Below, piece by piece: positions 7,607 through 9,365 of a stretch of 9,365 bases of DNA (position 1 is its first letter; each line of letters starts with the position of its first letter). The DNA is from Syntrophus sp. (in: bacteria) (lineage in GTDB: Bacteria > Desulfobacterota > Syntrophia > Syntrophales > UBA8958). The notes under the pieces are model-generated. The model was given only the letters and a program-made list of their open reading frames with translations, was not told the origin of the DNA and searched no databases. A program made the translations under genes and the position numbers. The stretch is from NCBI GenBank assembly GCA_003451635.1, contig DMAT01000059.1, forward strand, positions 1 through 9,365, written 5' to 3'.

Positions 7607-8155
7607 TCAATGGGTAGCTCTTGAGGAGCGAATCTCCCACAGTTCTTTGCCCCACGCCTCTTTACCGACATCAAAGAGCGACAGGGATAAGCGCTGGAGT
7701 GTCGGGGTAACGCAGAATTCCCTGATAAAAAGCTCCACCTCAACGTCGGCAAGAGCTAAGGCCGATTTTAGGTCGCTTTCCGATTCATTCTCCCAGTGCA
7801 TTGCCCGGAAAGCCAGGCTGCGGGCAACATAGGCGAAGCCACGCTGGCCATTAAGGCTGATGGAGGCGTTTAAATCGTCCACCGCTTCCTCCAAATTGCC
7901 CATGTTCATAAACGTCATGCCGCGCAGAAAGAGGAGATAATCGTTTGTCTGGTCATGATCCAAAGCACAACTGAACTCAACTGCTGCCTCGGGGAAATTA
8001 CCGTTTTTGAAAAAAGCTAGTCCCAATGGAACATGGACCTTGCCAGCATCCATGCTCGACTTTAGAGCATTGCTGAAGTCGACAATGCTTCTCCCAAATT
8101 CGCCCCGGAGATAATGGTACTGTCCTTTCATAAATGCTGTTTTACTATTTTTCAT
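7607..8155 (-). CDS. Tetratricopeptide-repeat protein
   Basis: This is a 182-aa all-helical TPR protein without a signal peptide or transmembrane segment, probably a cytoplasmic protein-protein interaction scaffold; its partner is unknown. Four TPR-like units are visible at about 6-36 (GQYHYLRGEFGRSIVDFSNA), 40-69 (LGLAFFKNGNFPEAAVEF), 72-103 (RGMTFMNMGNLEEAVDDL) and 106-137 (ARSLAFRAMHWENESESDL). A C-terminal segment (about 140-182) has no repeat pattern. The ATG at 8155 is chosen over the longer frame (to 8212) because AGAAGGTG sits 5 nt upstream. It is a stand-alone - strand gene, divergent from the selenoprotein gene. An AT-rich palindrome lies about 75-90 nt upstream of its start. It is separated by over 700 nt from the ATPase, so co-function is not implied. 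Confidence 0.82.
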   Translation of the reverse strand: MKNSKTAFMKGQYHYLRGEFGRSIVDFSNALKSSMDAGKVHVPLGLAFFKNGNFPEAAVEFSCALDHDQTNDYLLFLRGMTFMNMGNLEEAVDDLNASISLNGQRGFAYVARSLAFRAMHWENESESDLKSALALADVEVELFIREFCVTPTLQRLSLSLFDVGKEAWGKELWEIRSSRATH

Positions 8156-8220
8156 GATGACACCTTCTGTCTGTAACGGGGAGAAATAAGATGGGCGATT
8201 CGCTACACCCACTGTTTGAT

Positions 8221-8248
8221 TGAGAATTATTATTCTTGTATGAATAAT
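8221..8248. promoter_or_regulatory. AT-rich palindrome in the divergent intergenic region
   Basis: ATTATTC (8229-8235) and GAATAAT (8242-8248) form a perfect 7-bp inverted repeat around a 6-nt spacer. TGAGAATTATTATTC (8221-8235) also matches 11 of 14 positions of the Fur 7-1-7 core TGATAAT-n-ATTATCA. It lies upstream of the TPR gene within a possible promoter (- strand TTGCAC, 17 nt, TATTAA). AT-rich sequence makes chance matches easy, so an operator role is only a guess. Confidence 0.25.
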
Positions 8249-8334
8249 TAATAACCATTGAGAAAAAAGTGTGCAATGAGGGGTAAGCGAAAGGAAGGCG
8301 TACTTATTGGAAATAGGGTGGTTGTTCCAGCCAA

Positions 8335-8363
8335 TTACCTGAAAAAAATATTTTCAATAAAAT
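8335..8363 (+). promoter_or_regulatory. Candidate promoter of the selenoprotein gene
   Basis: TAAAAT (8358-8363, five of six matches to the -10 consensus) is preceded at 17 nt by TTACCT (8335-8340, three of six matches). Transcription would start near 8370, about 30 nt before the ATG at 8401. The -35 match is poor, and no other gene in the 245-nt divergent region needs a + strand promoter. Confidence 0.3.
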
Positions 8364-8400
8364 TAAATGCATCCTGATATTCAAACAAAAGAGAGACAAC

Positions 8401-8609
8401 ATGAGCGAGACAATTATTTACGGAAAGCAGGGCTGACTTCATGCTACTCGCGCCCGTGAGGCGAATCCAGAGCATGTCTATTATGACGTGAAAATTGATG
8501 CAAGCCGGATGGACGAAATGTTGAAGCATAGTCGGGGCCAACGGAAGGTTCCGGTGATTGTTGTTAATGGTCAGGTGACCTAGGGTATGGTGGTTCTTGA
8601 GGGGGCTAA
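8401..8609 (+). pseudogene. UXX-star family small selenoprotein, two UGA (Sec) codons, frameshifted
   Basis: A GAGAG ribosome-binding-like site precedes the ATG. The frame reads MSETIIYGKQG-U-LHATRARE, with UGA at 8434-8436 where the family has Sec in a GKxxUPxTxxARE motif, then KIDASRMDEMLKHSRGQRK, VPVIVVNGQVT and an amber at 8581-8583. The family continues V-T-x-G-Y-G-G. Exactly this (GGG TAT GGT GGT TCT) follows in the -1 frame from 8583, then TGA GGG GGC TAA (8598-8609), that is U-G-G-stop, the C-terminal motif for which UXX-star proteins are named. One missing base around 8580-8581 explains the break. Repaired, the protein would be about 69 aa with two Sec: a small glutaredoxin-like redox protein of unknown substrate. 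In the usual N-terminal motif Pro is replaced by Leu and Thr by Ala. Each UGA has a SECIS-like hairpin. The break could be a real mutation, an assembly error or, less likely, frameshifting. Confidence 0.78.
8440..8476 (+). promoter_or_regulatory. Candidate bacterial SECIS element for the first UGA
   Basis: CGCC (8451-8454) pairs with GGCG (8460-8463) around the loop CGTGA, with G in its second position. The loop starts 18 nt after the UGA at 8434-8436. CATGCT (8440-8445) and AGCATG (8471-8476) form a perfect outer 6-bp stem. Spacing and loop composition fit the known bacterial SECIS rule (apical loop roughly 16-37 nt after UGA with G at loop position 1 or 2), which SelB recognises to insert selenocysteine. 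Confidence 0.55.
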
Positions 8610-8610
8610 G

Positions 8611-8629
8611 GTTTCGGCGGTCGCCGATA
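8611..8629 (+). promoter_or_regulatory. Candidate bacterial SECIS element for the C-terminal UGA
   Basis: TCGGC (8614-8618) and GCCGA (8623-8627) form a 5-bp stem with a GGTC tetraloop (8619-8622). The loop begins 18 nt after the UGA at 8598-8600. A GGUC apical loop is the one I recall from the E. coli fdhF SECIS. An unpaired T (8613 opposite 8628) and a flanking T-A pair sit below the stem, similar to the bulged U of known elements. The hairpin lies just beyond the TAA stop, so it is free of coding constraint, which strengthens the case that the UGA is decoded as Sec. Confidence 0.68.
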
Positions 8630-9030
8630 GATAAATCGATTAGGTTGTTGATTGGTTAGAAGTTAAGAGGTAGGAATAACGAGGTCAATGTACATGAAAG
8701 ATGGTGGTAGACTTTGCTTTCTCGAACGATATTCATTTGGGGAGTACTGAAAGCAGGTCGGGCAAAGGTGACAATTCATAAAGGGATGCGGATGGCGCGG
8801 CTGCGAGCCCCTTTATTTTGCTTGGGACGATGATGAATGGTGAGTTTTTGTTCATGATGCTGATAAAATTGAAGCTGAGATTACCGGGCACCTTGGATTG
8901 AGATGACCGAGTCATTCTCTGTTGCTTTGCAGACCCTGCATGTGTAACAAGAATTATCAGCAGGGGAGATGGGACGGGTAGAGGATGTTGGGTGTATCTT
9001 TCCGTTATTATGTTAAACATATATTCATTG
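8628..9030. other. Decayed stretch without an intact gene
   Basis: No intact gene is supported in these 400 bases. Several short + strand frames look protein-like but are broken by stops. The clearest (8781-8903) is listed separately. A 95-codon - strand frame (8733-9020) is open but has no ribosome binding site or recognisable family and looks like a shadow. The appearance is of accumulated gene remnants between the selenoprotein gene and the yjbQ copies. Confidence 0.45.
8781..8903 (+). pseudogene. Remnant of an unidentified small cysteine-containing protein gene
   Basis: The frame reads KGCGWRGCEPLYFAWDDDEW, then a TGA (8841-8843), then VFVHDADKIEAEITGHLGLR and a second TGA. The mixture of Trp, acidic and hydrophobic residues continues unchanged across the first TGA, as if a TGG codon had mutated. 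No SECIS-like hairpin follows this TGA, so Sec is not favoured. There is no start codon in frame, and the frame upstream is closed. I do not recognise the family. Confidence 0.3.
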
Positions 9031-9056
9031 AGGCGTTTTTTTCTGTGTCAAGCGTC

Positions 9057-9203
9057 ATGCACAGCACTGCCTCGGTGTTTATCAACGACCATGAATCCGG
9101 CCAACATCACGATTACGAACAATGGCTGGAGCAATTGGCCCGGCACGATTCGGACATCCAGTACCGCCATAACACGGCTATGAGTATAATTTCTACAGTT
9201 TAA
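9057..9203 (+). pseudogene. yjbQ: Internal fragment of a YjbQ-family gene
   Basis: This frame reads MHSTASVFINDHESGQHHD then YEQWLEQLARHDSDIQYRHN, which is the central part of YjbQ proteins (expected AMHITASVFINDDESG, HHDYE, QYRHN). It then diverges into SIISTV and a stop at 9201-9203; the conserved C-terminal half is missing. Weaker similarity continues upstream in another frame (FFLCQA near 9035-9055 for LLLCNA), with two extra bases before the ATG. It is therefore a decayed copy with frameshift and 3' truncation. It picks up at the same Met-His codons where the left fragment at 4539 stops. A new yjbQ start follows 35 nt after its stop. Confidence 0.78.
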
Positions 9204-9237
9204 CCTTTCGTTTATCTATTTGTAATACAAGGAAATA

Positions 9238-9365
9238 ATGAAAACTTACCGTAAGGAACTCTGGTTTGATGTGCCTACCCGACGCGCCTTCATCAACATC
9301 ACCCCGGAGGTGGAGCAATGCCTGGCTGAAAGCGGCATTCAAGAAGGGCTGTTGTTGTGTAACGC
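9238..9365 (+). CDS. yjbQ: YjbQ-family protein, 5' end (continues beyond window)
   Basis: The ATG at 9238 has AAGGA (9229-9233) 4 nt upstream. The 42 visible codons read MKTYRKELWFDVPTRRAFIN and on to SGIQEGLLLCN, the conserved N-terminus of YjbQ/UPF0047 proteins, soluble proteins of about 130-140 aa; secondary thiamine-phosphate synthase activity has been reported for members, and the physiological role is unclear. The gene is cut by the window edge, so integrity cannot be judged. Unlike the copy at 4539 it has a good ribosome binding site and is the best candidate for the functional gene. Its last 82 or so bases are identical to the left copy, including third codon positions, implying recent duplication, recombination or gene conversion. 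Confidence 0.85.
   Translation, partial: MKTYRKELWFDVPTRRAFINITPEVEQCLAESGIQEGLLLCN

Noticed and set aside
8276..8377. 33-codon + strand frame starting MRGKRKEGVLIG
   Set aside because: No ribosome binding site, it overlaps the candidate promoter of the selenoprotein gene, and is too short to support.
8733..9020. 95-codon - strand frame
   Set aside because: No family resemblance or ribosome binding site; the + strand of the same stretch holds more protein-like remnants.
4539..9365. Insertion sequence, integron, CRISPR array or prophage
   Set aside because: No transposase, integrase, terminal inverted repeats, regularly spaced repeats or structural phage genes could be found; the repeats are duplicated yjbQ coding sequence.

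Overview
The window looks like a chromosomal segment of a Desulfobulbales-type Desulfobacterota (sulfate-reducer-like deltaproteobacterium). This is an inference from the CbiA-type corrinoid enzyme, the hybrid kinase/HD-GYP pair, the YjbQ proteins and a selenoprotein gene, not from a marker gene. Positions 1-4494 are GC-rich, densely coding and entirely on the + strand. From about 4500 onward the DNA is more AT-rich, coding is mainly on the - strand, and gene fragments are frequent, as in an accessory or decaying region.

Region 1 (1-1270) is the 3' part of cbiA (cobyrinate a,c-diamide synthase), cut by the window edge. Region 2 (1364-4494) is a two-gene signalling operon. A good sigma70-type promoter precedes a hybrid histidine kinase (TM, PAS-like, HisKA, HATPase, REC), which overlaps by ATGA a REC/HD-GYP protein, a probable c-di-GMP phosphodiesterase. 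The arrangement resembles RpfC/RpfG, but the kinase has no recognisable Hpt domain.

Region 3 (4539-9365) is bounded by copies of the yjbQ 5' end. The left copy (4539-4679) is a 46-codon fragment. The right copy (9238 to the window end) has a proper ribosome binding site and continues beyond the window. A third, internal yjbQ piece lies just before it (about 9031-9203). Between these copies are a - strand pair, an AAA+ ATPase followed by a secreted lytic transglycosylase that ends in a strong terminator; a second - strand terminator or leader attenuator upstream of the ATPase; a - strand TPR protein; and a + strand small selenoprotein gene. No integrase, transposase or CRISPR array is visible.

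The most interesting item is the small gene at 8401-8609. It reads as a UXX-star family selenoprotein with two in-frame UGA codons: one in an N-terminal redox motif and one in a C-terminal U-G-G-stop. Each UGA is followed, exactly 18 nt later, by the apical loop of a bacterial SECIS-like hairpin; the second loop is GGUC. A one-nucleotide deletion creates an amber codon between the two UGAs, so the gene is either freshly broken, misassembled or frameshifted.
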